Origin: Whalleya microplaca
Taxonomy: Eukaryota > Ascomycota > Sordariomycetes > Xylariales > Xylariaceae
Assembly (NCBI GenBank): GCA_022497155.1
Contig: MU385752.1
Span: 62,001-126,000 of the forward strand
Reading direction: 5' to 3'
DNA length: 64,000 nt
The notes under the pieces were generated by a model that saw nothing but the letters and a program-made list of their open reading frames with translations, was not told the DNA's origin and made no database searches. The position numbers and the translations under genes were made by a program. Each line of letters starts with the position of its first letter. Within the stretch, counting starts at the first letter, position 1. Shown piece after piece: positions 21,683 through 33,352 of this stretch.

Positions 21683-23035
21683 ATGGCTGCTAAATTTCCC
21701 CAGAGGAAGCTTGGAGACGATCTCGTTAGTGCCGAGGGCCTTGGGTGCATGGGTATGGCTTTTGGCTATACTTCTAATGGCGGGTTCAACGACGAGGAGT
21801 CTCTCAAAGTTCTCACAAAGGCAGCCGACCTGGGCATTAATTTTTGGGATACCTCCGATATATACGGCCCTTTTACGTAAGTGGTGCTTCCATTATTCCG
21901 AGATCATTTTCGATTTCATTCGACAATTAGATCCCTTCTTGAAGGCTTTGGGCATCTAACATTCTCGAGCTATACCGTGTGGCTCCCTTGACCACTTACT
22001 GACTCTCATATTCGTAGAAATGAGCGATTAATCGGTAGATGGTTCACAGAGACTGGCCGAAGAAATGAGATCTTCCTGGCAACCAAGTTTGGTCACAAAT
22101 TTGTCGATGGAAAGATGGAAGTTTTCGGTGAACCGGAGTTCGTGAAGACGGCTTGCAAGGCCAGCCTGGAGCGTCTGCAAACGGATCATATTGATCTATA
22201 TTACCAGCACCGTGTAGATCCAAACACCCCTGTCGAATACACAGTCAAGGCGATGGCTGAGCTCAAAAGCGAAGGGAAGATTCGTTATCTTGGCTTGTCG
22301 GAATGCTCCGCCCGGACGCTGAGACGAGCATACGCAGTTCATCCAATCACGGCTGCCCAAATGGAGTATTCCCCTTTCGCTCTAGAAATAGAATCTAGTC
22401 AAACGGAATTCTTGAAGACAGCAAGAGAACTAGGGGTTAAGATCGTGGCATATGCCCCACTTGGACGTGGCTTTCGTAAGTATGATTTCGTTCCTGTCCC
22501 CCTTTTGTGCTCCTGTAAGAGTAATATACTGCCATTTTAAGACTATGAAAGCCTATTGGAGGTACCCTAAATGGATATCACTAATGTTGATAATTGCAGT
22601 GACCGGTTCAATCAAGAGCAGGGACGACTTCGATGATAATGACAGCAGGAAGCAGCATCCTCGCTTTTCTGAAGAGAACTTCAAGGATAATCTCCACCTG
22701 GTTGAGCTGTTAACAAATATCGCCAAAGAGAAGGGTTGCGCCCCAGGCCAGCTTGCTATTGCTTGGGTGTTAGCACAGGGAGATGGTTAGTCACCCAGCC
22801 CTTTACCTATGCCAAGACTCCCAGGAGACTAACCCTCGTAGACATCATCCCTATCCCGGGTACCAAGCGCGTTAAATACCTCGAAGAGAATGCCCAGGCA
22901 GTCAATGTCAAGCTTTCGGAGGAGGAGGAATCAAAGATTAGGAAAGCCATTGAAAGTGTTGGCGGCTCGAAAGGTGCCCGTTACCCAGCCGCGATGGTGG
23001 CCAGATGCTTTGGCGACAGTCCTGAACTAGACTAG
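21683..23035 (+). CDS. Aldo/keto reductase
   Basis: NADPH-dependent aldo/keto reductase, 343 aa, exons 21683-21876, 22018-22475, 22600-22785 and 22842-23035. The start at 21683 gives the usual N-terminus [11 protein letters not shown]. Catalytic tetrad: WDTSDIYG (Asp and Tyr61), Lys in LATKFG and His in [14 protein letters not shown] and [16 protein letters not shown] are the cofactor-binding strands of the barrel (established for the family). Similar genes act in fungal clusters as ketoreductases or in general metabolism. It sits in the GST/PKS-relic module and could be a surviving gene of the decayed pathway (inference). Confidence 0.92.
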
Positions 23036-23309
23036 AAGAACCTGCAAGCCAGTTTGAGGGTGCTTTTGACGTCAAGGTAGATTGAGTGCTGAAACCTAGG
23101 GCGATGTTTAATGATAAAAGCTTTCCCTACAAACGTGTGCCCGGTCAGAGCTGGCTAAGAATATGAAGTCTACCTAGTCCTCACCACATTCTGCGATATT
23201 TTCAGCAAGTGTCCTACCTCATATGAGATAAATAATATTCTATGTACCAGCATCGCTGTAGAATAAGCTATATGACTAAGTTGTGGTATCAAACGCCCCG
23301 TGTCGAACT

Positions 23310-23457
23310 ACAGGGATGAGTGGTTGAAAGTTTAAGTCGCTGGACATCCCACAGGCTGTGGCTTATATATAGTAAGCTTCCCTCCTCTATACTCTATTGA
23401 TGATACTTCCCTCATGATAACTACCTAACTATGATTGTCGTAACCTGCGTCTATTTA
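23310..23457 (-). repeat. LTR-like repeat, copy B (inverted, partial)
   Basis: On the minus strand this reads AATAGACGCAGGTTACGA, then the GGAGGGAAGC block, TATATATAAGCCACAGCC and CCACTCATCCCT, all in the same order as copy A. It lies ~275 bp after the aldo-keto reductase. Confidence 0.65.
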
Positions 23458-25797
23458 AACACCCCGTATTGTGACAAGTTTGCACCTAATTAGCAAGTTT
23501 TTAAAGCAGCCGGACTTACGACGAATATAGGAAGTATATAATTGATACCTGGGATTTCTTGTGTAATAGTGAGATACGAAGTTTGTACGGACTGCATAAT
23601 GCATATAACTTATTACATCTAGAATGTGTGAAATAGGAATATGCCTAAGTTGCGGGATGCTGTAATAGAAGAGCAACCGTTAGTTGTATTAGATAAGCAG
23701 CAAGTCTAAGGGGTCATGTGGGAGGTTCAACTACGCATAGACGAACAGTGCGATTGTTCCAGCCACCTCACTTTGGCCCGGAACTACTATTTTGATGAAT
23801 GCCGAGGGCTCCGTATCCTACTCCCGGGAAGTTACATTATGTCTCCAAGACTAGCTACTTGAATTTTGCTGTATGATAAGCATATCTTCGTACTAACAGA
23901 TTTCATATCTGCTGTTCCTTACTCTATAGTTGGACGATCAATTGAAGCTTCTCTACCTTAAGACGCCCATTGACAGCCGACCCATCAGACTTGTGGTTTC
24001 CGCCGAGCGTCCCGGCGACAATAATGTCTCCTGAAGAACCACTGGACTCGGAGTCTGCTGAATCCACTGAAGAGTTTCCTGAACGTCTGCTGATCCAATA
24101 TCATTTCATTACATGCCTATTTGGTAAGATGCAACGAATGAGTGGCTTCGGGTAGGATTGCACTATTGACCGTATTGCTGATGGTGCTGCATCAAAGGAT
24201 TAAAGCGCCTGGATGCTGACGTTGCTATCTACTCCAAGTACCGAGATACCTCAAAGCAAATATTTAGAATCGATGACCTCGCTTATACGTTTATCCATCC
24301 TGGCACGTGTGATGAAAGGATCATAACAATCTTGAGACTTGGCGCCGGTTCCTTGGTGCTGGGTCTGGGATATGCAGAAGGTCCCACATTGAACCCCCAC
24401 TCCTTCATGTTGTCAAATCCTACCAGATGTTGTCTACTACCAAGATACAGTTATTCCTAGAGTTGCTAACCCCTACAATCAAATGAACGGTTAGGATCTT
24501 ATCGCAGATTGCCAAACAGCCAATTATCATTGGCTAAGCCAGCCACTGGCCTTCTCAATTGGGAAACTAGGGTACCTCTCCGAGATAAGGGGTTTAGGAC
24601 GGGGGTTGGATACATAAATCGGCAAGATGACGATAAAACCCAGGATGACGCAGGGCCAGTCGGTGGGTTCACAGAATACCCGACCGATGTAGAGGGATCG
24701 GGTGACAATCTAGAGCTATGTAGAACGCGGAAGGAACCTCGGTATGAAGAATGTAGTACCAGTCGGTTGCGTCTATCCTCCAAGCTTTGGCTTGGATCGA
24801 TACGGCCGAGGTGAGCACCCATCAGACATGCGGCTTCACCTTCAATTTGCTGCCCCATGCAGGATTGGATGAGTGGCGTTCACCGAGCTGACCCCGTACT
24901 AAGTATCGATGCCTATCAATCAAGATTTCCGTATTATTTATCTTGGTCGATAGGTAGGAAGCTGAAAATCCGGCTGACCTTGATTTCCCATTGATGATTT
25001 CGTTTCAGCATGACCAGTTTATGCACGATCACAAACACTACATGTACTTGTCATCTTATATTCACTCGTAGAAATTAGCACCAACATTGTAGCCTATTCT
25101 TGTGAAAGCAAACTTAGGTACTTACTAGGAAGAGTGCAATTACGAAGTCATCAAGGTGAATGATAGTACATTCCGTGAAGTGCCACTTCTGTGGCTTTAC
25201 CAGAGAACGCCATGAGACATGGCTTGCATCCCCCGATACATTTCGTAGAAGGGGTCGAAAGGGCGTCAAGCAGTTCCTCTAATACACAATTAATAGGTAC
25301 TTATCTATCTTCCCCAAAACACGCGAGCACATAAAGGTGACCGGCAGTGGAACGTGGACTCGATCACCATTTCCCCCCTGTGACTGTACCAAGCCCAAAA
25401 CAATTGTTATCAGTTACACGCGGATACAAATCCCACAATAGGCGACCTGTTCCCCTCCCTCCATATAATCCAAACAATAGGACAATTCTCAGTGTCCTAC
25501 AGCTAAACTTCGCGTCAGCCATACCATTTTAAATCCCCTTGCACCCCCAATGACAATCAGGTGTGCCGTCTCGCAACACAGATCCTCATAGTATCACGCT
25601 GTGTCCTTTTACACGAACTAGGCGGACACACGAGCTCGGTCGCGAAAAGGAGAACTACAGGACAGCCAGGGACGGCGGTGCGGCTCATAGATTAAAGCCA
25701 GTCGCATAACCCTCGTTCAATTCGACTGCGAAGGTTTTCGCATTCCGCAGCCGCAACTCACCAAATTTTCACTGTAATTCATTCCATTGCATTCGCC
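23458..25797. other. Gene-free stretch with short unassigned reading frames
   Basis: About 2.3 kb. Plus-strand frames at 23970-24155 and about 24200-24450 are protein-like in composition but match nothing I recognise; they may be a decayed gene. Frames at 24499-24858 overlap on both strands and look fortuitous. The last ~300 bp hold the permease promoter. Confidence 0.4.
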
Positions 25798-27498
25798 ATG
25801 GATAAGAAACCGTCGAGCGTTGACGCCAACGACCAAGGTCAAGGAGAAGGACCCTACGAGAAGCGAAACTCCGTAGGCGCCGGCGACATTCGCGTTGACG
25901 ACCATGGCGCCGATACTGAGCTCAAGCGTCTGCTCAGCACCCGCCATCTAACTATGATCGCCCTGGGCTCGAGTATCGGTCAGGGCCTGTGGCTTGGAAG
26001 CGGCTTATCTCTTGCGAACGGCGGTCCTGCTGGAATCTTCCTAGGCTATGTTCTTGCCGGGTCTATGATCTGGTGTGTCTCTCATTCTATTGGCGAGATG
26101 GCCTGCATGTACCCCGTTCCGGCGGCTTTCATTCAATGGACAGGTAGGTTGTACACCGGCTGCACGCAACCGACCTAATGCCCCGTGGACTAATAAACAA
26201 TACTTTGTACAGGCAAATTCGTTGACCAGTCTGCTGCTTTCGCGCTTGGCTGGTCTTATTGGTTCTCGTACTGCATCACGATCGCGAACGAGTTACAGGC
26301 TGCCAATACCATCATCCAGTTCTGGACAAAAGCCGTACCTGTCGCAGCATGGATTACCATATGGTGGGCGGTGATCGTGCTAATCAATGTCGGCGCAGTC
26401 AGCATTTTTGGCGAGATTGAGGTCGTCGCTAGTACTATCAAGTTCAGCTGGATTTTCGTCGTAATTATTTCCATGATTGTCATGTCAGCTGGTGGCGCCG
26501 CTTACGATGCTGTCGGCTTCCGTTACTGGAACGAAATGGCCTTCACGAACGGCTTCAAGGGTTTTCTCAGCGTTATGCCGACCTGTATTTTTGCGATGTC
26601 TGGGTCGGAGAATTCGGGCCTCGTAGCTGCTGAGACTGCCAACCCGAGAAAGTCTGTACCACATGCCGTTGGATCAATCTGGTTACGTCTGGGACTCTTC
26701 TATCTCATTGGTTCGCTCATGATTACCATTAATGTCTCTCCGAACAACCCGGACCTCTTCGGTCAAGAAGGCACCAATGCTTCTCCGTTCGTCATTGCCT
26801 ATCGCGACGCAGGCATACCCGTCCTCGCCCATATGATGAACGCGGTCATCCTCGTTTCTGTCATCTCTACTGGCAGTATATCCTGCTATGGCGCATCGCG
26901 GACGACCATGGGTCTAGCATTCCTCGGCATGGCCCCGAAACAATTGAGTAAGGCGGACAAGACCGGTCGACCCTGGTATGGCCTAATCCCATCCTTCATT
27001 TTCGGTGGTGGTCTCGCCTACCTCAATGTGAGCGAGTCTGGCGCCGACGTTTTCGGTTGGTTCTCAAACCTCACCTCACTCTTCACTCTCTTCGGTTGGG
27101 GTATGATCTGCCTCTCGCACCTCCGCTTCCGCACCGCCTGGGCTAGACAGGGACGCACACCTCAAGAGCTCCCCTGGAGGTCTTGGGCCTACCCCTATGC
27201 GCCGTACTGGGGTCTTATCATGTGCATTCTCCTCATCATCGTACAGTTCTATCTGTCCGTTTGGCCCCTACATGACAGCCCCAGCGCGGAGAATTTCTTC
27301 GCCAATTACCTCTCTGTTGTCGCCATAGTCATCCTGTTCCTCGGTGCCAGAGTGTACTACCGTGGGAGTTGGTGGGTGGATCTCGACACTATCCAGCTGG
27401 ATGAAGGACGTAGATTCTACAGGGATGATGTCGAGAAAGTCGAGCCACGTGGGCCTAAGGGTGTGGCCCAGAAGGTAATGGGGGCCATCTTGAGATAG
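25798..27498 (+). CDS. Amino-acid permease (AAP/YAT family, APC superfamily)
   Basis: Plasma-membrane proton-coupled amino-acid transporter, 543 aa, exons 25798-26143 and 26213-27498. An acidic cytosolic N-tail (~50 aa) precedes the family signature RHLTMIALGSSIGQGLW in TM1. About twelve hydrophobic segments follow, with SGSENSGLVAAETANPRKS (the conserved E-A-xNPRK loop) in the middle and a charged C-tail. Substrate range cannot be read from sequence. The gene looks complete and is probably housekeeping. Confidence 0.94.
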
Positions 27499-28444
27499 GT
27501 GTCGCTTCATGTAGGTAAGAATGAGGGAGCATAATTCTATAGTCCCTATGACTACTGCTTCCTTATCAAGATGGTTTATCCAATGCGTATGCACATTACG
27601 TACCACAATAAATCCTTTTCGCAAGTTTATCTTTTTCAAATGATGCATCCCTTCCTATTCGTAGCCGCAAATTCTTAGTATACCGCTGTGAGTAGTGTCT
27701 GTTCTCTGGCTGTCCCCAAGACTTAAAATGGCATCAAACAGGCATCGAGATATCTCTATGATGAATGATTTAATCATGGCCTAGTCGTACTATATAATAA
27801 TTAGTACCAATACCATTTAATTTAGAAATGGCGTAGTCAAGGACTTCGAACATAGTAATTTAATACCTATTTCTTTCGTCTATCAAGTAAATATCTAGTG
27901 CATCCCTATATCCTAGAAGGGTCGAAAAGGGGTAGAAACCCCTTAAATACCTGATATCTTCCGTGATCACGTGTACTCGTCTCTATTAAAATACGCCCGA
28001 TAGGGCTGAGTGTGATACGGGCCTACGTATGGCCGCCGCCTATACATGTATATATCAGGGGCTCTGCCACGTTCCTATAGCTTTAACTTGCATTAATCAA
28101 GTCACCATATTCCACATTACTGTCACACTTACAACTAAAGGGACAGCGCGCAGCTTTAAATAAGAGGTCTTGAATTGACTATTATAAGCTCTAAGGAGCA
28201 GGAAAAACCAGTTATATATAAGGAGGCCTAGGGTACCTAATAATACCCTAATGGAGCTTCCGGATCGGCGTAACTGTTAATCCGTATGGACCCCTATAAC
28301 AGCCCCTATAACAACCTCTGAGCCTGGCTCTGTGACAATTACTCTGTCCCACATTGGCAGTCGGTTGCCGTAAATCATTGCACGGCAAGGTGGTAAAGCT
28401 CTGTTCTTAAGAGGAAGAAGCGACAACCTGCTAGCTCTGAATTT
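27499..28444. other. Intergenic region
   Basis: About 950 bp, AT-rich, with no convincing gene. Contains the permease terminator. Minus-strand frame 27268-27648 is a shadow of the permease end. Confidence 0.45.
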
Positions 28445-28885
28445 TCAGCCCTCGCCGGGGATCACGACGTCCGACAAAGCATCGACGCTGAGATTGGGCA
28501 AGTGAATGATAGACACGGAGACAGTGCAGGGACTTTGCATCCGCACATCCCGGCCCTCCAACTCGAGGACGCAAGGAGGTGGGCACATTTTGCGGTGCCG
28601 GGTTACAGCTGCGCGCGAGCGACGGCAGGTTCGCATCGGGATGCCCATAATGCTAGTCCAAGGGTTTCGCCTTAGTAAAAACCCAGGTGATAGGTCACGC
28701 TTGAGTTCTACTGGATGCCAATGAATACCTGCCATGCCCGGCCGGCATCTGTAGAGCCAAGCGAAATGCACTATTCGTGAACACGCATCAAGGATCCATG
28801 CCCAGATATTGTCTTGAAGCTCCGGCGGCAAATGTGCAAATTGTGAAAAGTGGAGTGACTCTTCTATACGGTCATAAGTATGTCG
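28445..28885 (-). pseudogene. 2EXR-domain-like fragment
   Basis: Minus-strand frame with FAHLPPELQDNIWAW followed by a CRRSRAAVTRH-like segment, resembling the 2EXR motif region (an LPxELRxxIW start, later CRxSR) common in fungal proteins of unknown function. Upstream in frame a TGA lies near 28890 with no ATG, so the piece is either a truncated gene or lacks an unrecognised 5' exon. Confidence 0.4.
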
Positions 28886-29298
28886 GTTTGGTCAAAGGGT
28901 ACGTATGATTAAGGAAAGGGGTCTTGAGGTAGGTTCTGATCAAATATGGTTATTGTATTGAAGTAGAATCTTCAAGCGGAGACCTATGTTGGGTGTTACG
29001 AGATACCTAACGTATAGATCTGCACATCTTTCGACGTTGGCTGGCCTGCATTGCAGCACAGCTACCTATAAGTACATAATGCGCCTATGTTACATTGCGA
29101 AAGGGGTACCCACACCACTATGTAGTTTAGAGTTGTTGGTTATATGCTGCAGCTATTATGTGTCACATGTAGGTCAGTGATAATTCGCAACCAACTCGAC
29201 TATCCTTGAGTGCGTTGGTCTCTTCTCCAGCCGCCCGTGATCAAGAACAAATCCAATTCTCTCTTCTACAAGTAAGCTGAACATAGAGTCAAGACAGA
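28886..29298. other. Intergenic, SDR promoter region
   Basis: About 410 bp without coding signal; expected to hold the promoter of the SDR. Confidence 0.45.
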
Positions 29299-30297
29299 AT
29301 GGATACGGGCGGAATTGCCTTTGTCACTGGTGGAGGTATGCTTCCCCTAATGACATCCTTGCTGTGGCTTCAGTACATCTAACGTTCAGCAGGGAGTGGA
29401 ATTGGAAAGGCTTGCTGCTTGGCATTCGCGAAGAACGGGGCCCAAGGCCTGGTTGTCGCAGACGTCAACCTTGAGACTGCCAAAAAGACAGTCGCTGAAC
29501 TTATGACTGTAGCTACCAATGCGGTCTTCAAAGCAGAGGCGATTGAGCTTGATGTCTCGATCGAGGAGTCTGTGAAAGGCGCAATTGCCTACACCATCCA
29601 AACTCTGGGCCGTATTGACTATTGCGTGCATTGCGCCGGTGTAAGCTTTCCGCAGCCATCATTTATATTATTCGACACAAGTATTAATCTGACATATCTA
29701 CGTATATAGATTCCAGGAGGAACCTTTGATCCTGTGGCAGAAACAAGCTTCACCGACTTCAAGCATCTGTTGGAGGTAAACGTTCATGGGACCTTCCTTG
29801 TGACAAGCCTCGCCTCGGCTGCTATGAAGTCTCAGGAACTCAAAGCAGTCGACGCTGAATCTCCCGAGAGAGGCGCTACACGCGGGACGATTGTAAATCT
29901 AGCGTCCGTCTCTTCGTTTATTTCGGTGCCAAGTATGGTGCAGTACAACACCTCCAAGCATGCTGTACTAGGCATCACCAAGACGGCCGGTATGTGCAGT
30001 TCCCAGACACAACAATTACTATCTAACAGAAACATTTTAGCCATTGATAATATCCCGCATAATATCCGTGTAAACTGTGTTTGTCCTAGTTGGACTGACA
30101 CCCCTATGGTACAAAAAGCCATGGAAGTTGTCCCAGGATTGGAACAGTCACTCTTGTCTGGAGTCCCCATGGGTCGCCTTGCGAGGCCAGAAGAGGTCGC
30201 TGATACGGTACTCTTTCTATGTGGCCCAAAGTCTAGTTTCACGACGGGAAGTAGTCTAATCATGGATGGAGGCATGAGTTTGGCATGCAAAACCTAA
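29299..30297 (+). CDS. Short-chain dehydrogenase/reductase
   Basis: Classical SDR, 273 aa, exons 29299-29335, 29393-29640, 29710-29989 and 30041-30297. The cofactor loop TGGGSGIG spans residues 10-17; an Asp after strand 2 (VVADVN) favours NAD(H). The NNAG-equivalent is HCAG. The catalytic Ser161, Tyr174 and Lys178 lie in LASVSS and YNTSK. The C-terminal GRLARPEEVADTVLFLC and GSSLIMDGG are typical. It oxidises or reduces an alcohol/ketone; substrate unknown. About 6 kb beyond the aldo-keto reductase, so cluster membership is doubtful. Confidence 0.93.
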
Positions 30298-31525
30298 AGA
30301 TCTTCCATATAATAGAAGCTATATAAAACCAGAAATCCTGATCCCAGGCATAACAATTTTTAAACTTTACTGGTCTGAGCTCATAGAGTCAAGTGACTAG
30401 CAGATAGTTTTATTTTGTTTTCCCCCCTATACAAAGAAAATCGCCACTGCAAATACTACTTTACCGATATAAAAACAGGAATGCTTTTTTTACTTCAATA
30501 TATCATTGCGATCCAACACCTAAAATTCGAATGTATATCGCACGAGAGGATTTCAAGGAATGTAAATTGATGGATGCTAGCGGTTACCCCGTGTCTTTGT
30601 GTGGGGAAGCCATTAATGGCCTGGCCCTCAGTACTGCTTTGCACTATTTCCATCTCTTGATATCGTCTTGATTACTGGTTTGAATCTTGATACGTGCAAC
30701 TCTCCCAGCTTTTGACAACCTTCCGGCCCCAGTTTGCGTCATCGGGTGAATAGCATTCCTCCCAGACAAGAGCAAGGTCCATGGCCCAACCAGCTACAAT
30801 AATGCGAGTCAGCACATGTATTATAGCTGTCGCGTCCGATGAAATGTGGAGAGTTTAGATGTATGACTCGGTTCGGGATCCAGTAAACTGGCTAGACTAG
30901 AAATCCAGAGTCTCGAGGCCAGCAGTCAAAGGACACAAACACTTAGAATTCCTCAGATAACATACGTGAGCTAGTGCCTCCTCCATCCGTATAAGCAGAC
31001 ACAACAAAGGTCAATGTGGTAGCATTGGCCAAGTAACCGCCAAAGCACGTCGACCACTGCAGCCACTGAGTCAGTAGATATTTGTTGCAATAGCTTGATG
31101 ATGGTACGCAAGTACATATGAACATGTTAAGAGAAGCATCATGCAATCAGCACAGTAGGGTACGATTTGCAACCTTGACTCTCCCAAAGGGAGAGAAAAA
31201 AAAGGGACTAGATCCGATATAGATTGTTCTCAAAGTTACTTACTACCAAGACAGCACTCGATATATCAACTCTACCATTATTATATATTTACGGTGTTGC
31301 TTTATTATATCATACCAATAAAATAATTTCGTTTTCCCTCAGTGTAATACGACAGTTTCACGTAGCACTCTAAAGCCTACGCAGGCATGGAGTTATAAGC
31401 CCCATGCATTCCGTGTCGCACTGCGTGATGCCAGCTAGGTAATCTAAGGTATTCCCCTAGGATCTTAACTATTGTCAGCCATTGTGGATTGTAGCTGAGT
31501 AATTACAGGAGTATGACGTTTGTCG
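30298..31525. other. Intergenic region
   Basis: About 1.2 kb. A minus-strand frame at 30943-31146 has several cysteines (ICTCVPSSSYC) but its start is not an ATG and I see no complete gene; it could be a remnant of a small secreted protein. Otherwise nothing. Confidence 0.35.
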
Positions 31526-31526
31526 G

Positions 31527-31584
31527 CGCCGTATAGTGGTGAGAACTTCTCGTTTTGACCCGGTACATGGGTTCGAATACGGAG
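31527..31584 (+). other. tRNA-like sequence (truncated or decayed)
   Basis: TAGTGGTGAGAAC resembles a box A/D-arm, GGGTTCGAATAC is a near-perfect box B/T-arm, and the ends CGCCGTA and TACGGAG can pair with one mismatch as an acceptor stem. The loop TTTTGAC would read as a TTG anticodon. At 58 nt it is too short for a tRNA and its anticodon stem pairs poorly, so a tRNA relic or SINE head is more likely than a working gene. Confidence 0.35.
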
Positions 31585-31826
31585 CTATATACACGAAAGC
31601 TCATTACTTACTCCAGAAGATGATATACGTGTATTAGTTGCATTATTACTTAGATATTCACGTATTCCAAAGACTCGTCATCATGTATACACGTAAAAGC
31701 ATGAACGGTATGAGCCAAGACTTGACAGGAGATAAAAAGAAGCTGGATATGCCCGTCCGGCGCAGTTCAAGCCCTACTGTAACATGAGATCCACCAAATA
31801 CAGTTCCCGCCCCCTGTAAATCAGAT

Positions 31827-32005
31827 ACGCGTATTTACCATAATAGGTATTCTATCAAGAGCTAAGCCCCCAAAGCGGGTCTAGGTAACCCCGAGCCACA
31901 GAGATCCCGCTCCATGCTCGGCACCTGGGGAGCTAAGATCATTGGTACCGATTTACGCGTATTTACATGGCTGTAATTGGTTGTCTTCGGTCTGAAGATA
32001 CGCGT
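31827..32005. promoter_or_regulatory. Three copies of TACGCGTATTT upstream of RTA1 gene
   Basis: The 11-mer TACGCGTATTT, with an ACGCGT core, begins at 31826, 31954 and 31999. It lies 290-470 bp before the RTA1-family start codon. Related TACGTGTATT-type words occur near 31625. Function unknown; could be a regulator site or a residue of a repeat. Confidence 0.35.
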
Positions 32006-32297
32006 ATTTCTGGATTATAGGAACAGATTTTCGTAAAGAGCTTTATCTAAGGAGGTGTTTGAGTCTTTGCTATGGCATCTAGAACACATAATACTAAATA
32101 TAGGTGTAAATATTTAATAGAACGTCTTTCCAGTATATAATGTACTTCCAAGACTTGTTATATTCAAAGCACTCCTCTCCGCTAGCAGTGACCGAGCCTG
32201 AACGAAACCACTAGCGCTTTGACTTATACCGATCCCTTCATCGAAGCGAAATATACCATTAGCAGAAAAGCCAATCCGGCCATTACCGACAGCAAAC

Positions 32298-33352
32298 ATG
32301 GCCAACGATGCATCGACTAAGTTCATCTTCTATCAGTACAACCCGTCTATGGTGGCAGCAATCATATTCATTATAATATTTGCCTTCTCGGCTTCATATC
32401 ATTCCTGGCAGTTAGCACGCAATAGGACATGGTATTTCATTCCATTCTTGATAGGATGCCTCTGTAAGTTTTGAATCCTATGGCCTATGTCCACACCGTC
32501 CAAGCCTAACACGTGGTAGTTGAGTTCATTGGTTACATCGGTCGAGCGATGTCCGCACACGAGGCTCCTGACTTCACAAAGAATCCCTACATTATCCAGT
32601 CGCTCATGTTGCTAGTCGGCCCCACGTTATATGCTGCGTCCATTTATATGATCCTAGGGCGACTTGTCGTTTTGCTAGAGGCTGATAACTATTCAATGAT
32701 AAAACCGAGGTGGTTGACCAAGTTCTTTGTACTGGGCGACGTCCTATCCTTCTTTGCCCAGAGTGGAGGTAAAATAGAAGCCTAATACAACACACTGAGA
32801 GTCATTTCGCTGACCCTAAATACAGGCGGCGGTATTCTAGCTACGGCGAAAGACTCCAACACAGTCAAGCGCGGCGAAAACGTCATCCTTGGCGGTCTCG
32901 GTATCCAGATTCTGTTCTTCGGATTCTTCATAGTCGTCACGCTCGTCTTTCATATACGTATCGGCAGACGACCGACCAGCAAATCCATAATATTGGCAGT
33001 CCCCTGGAAATCACTCATCTGGGTCCTGTACGCCTCGAGTACGCTTATTATGGTGCGATCAATTTTCCGTGTTGCAGAGTACGTAACTGGAAGAGATGGA
33101 GTGTTGCAGTCCAACGAGGTTTATCTGTACTTGCTTGATGGGCTGCAAATGTTCATCGTTGCTGCACTTTTCAACTGGTTTCATCCAAGCCGTGTCGTTA
33201 ACCGCGAGGCGCAACTGGTTTCAGCAAGCAGTATCGATGTTTTAGAACATGGTCACATGATGGATCAACAAACGAAAGACAGATATGCTTTGGCTAGTCT
33301 GGCAGAGCAGGCAGGCTCAGAGAATAGTGCTACTAAATTTCGTCAGACTTAA
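32298..33352 (+). CDS. RTA1-family seven-helix membrane protein
   Basis: 313-aa member of the RTA1 (lipid-translocating exporter-like) family, exons 32298-32463, 32520-32768 and 32826-33352. The short outside N-terminus contains YQYNPS, followed by about seven hydrophobic helices. Family features: EFIGYIGRA, a long helix with LVGPTLYAASIYMILGR, GDVLSFFAQSGGGGILA, and RSIFRVAEYV followed by LDGLQMF. The C-tail is hydrophilic and Ser/Gln-rich. Family members are linked to resistance to 7-aminocholesterol and other stresses in yeast (established for RTA1/RSB1). Here its role is unknown. Confidence 0.93.

Noticed and set aside
23970..24450. Possible gene at 24 kb
   Set aside because: Two protein-like pieces in different frames but no family recognised and no complete exon structure; left as unassigned.
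31826..32009. ACGCGT cores near RTA1 as MBF cell-cycle boxes
   Set aside because: The next gene is a membrane protein with no replication role, and the conserved unit is the longer TACGCGTATTT rather than the bare box.
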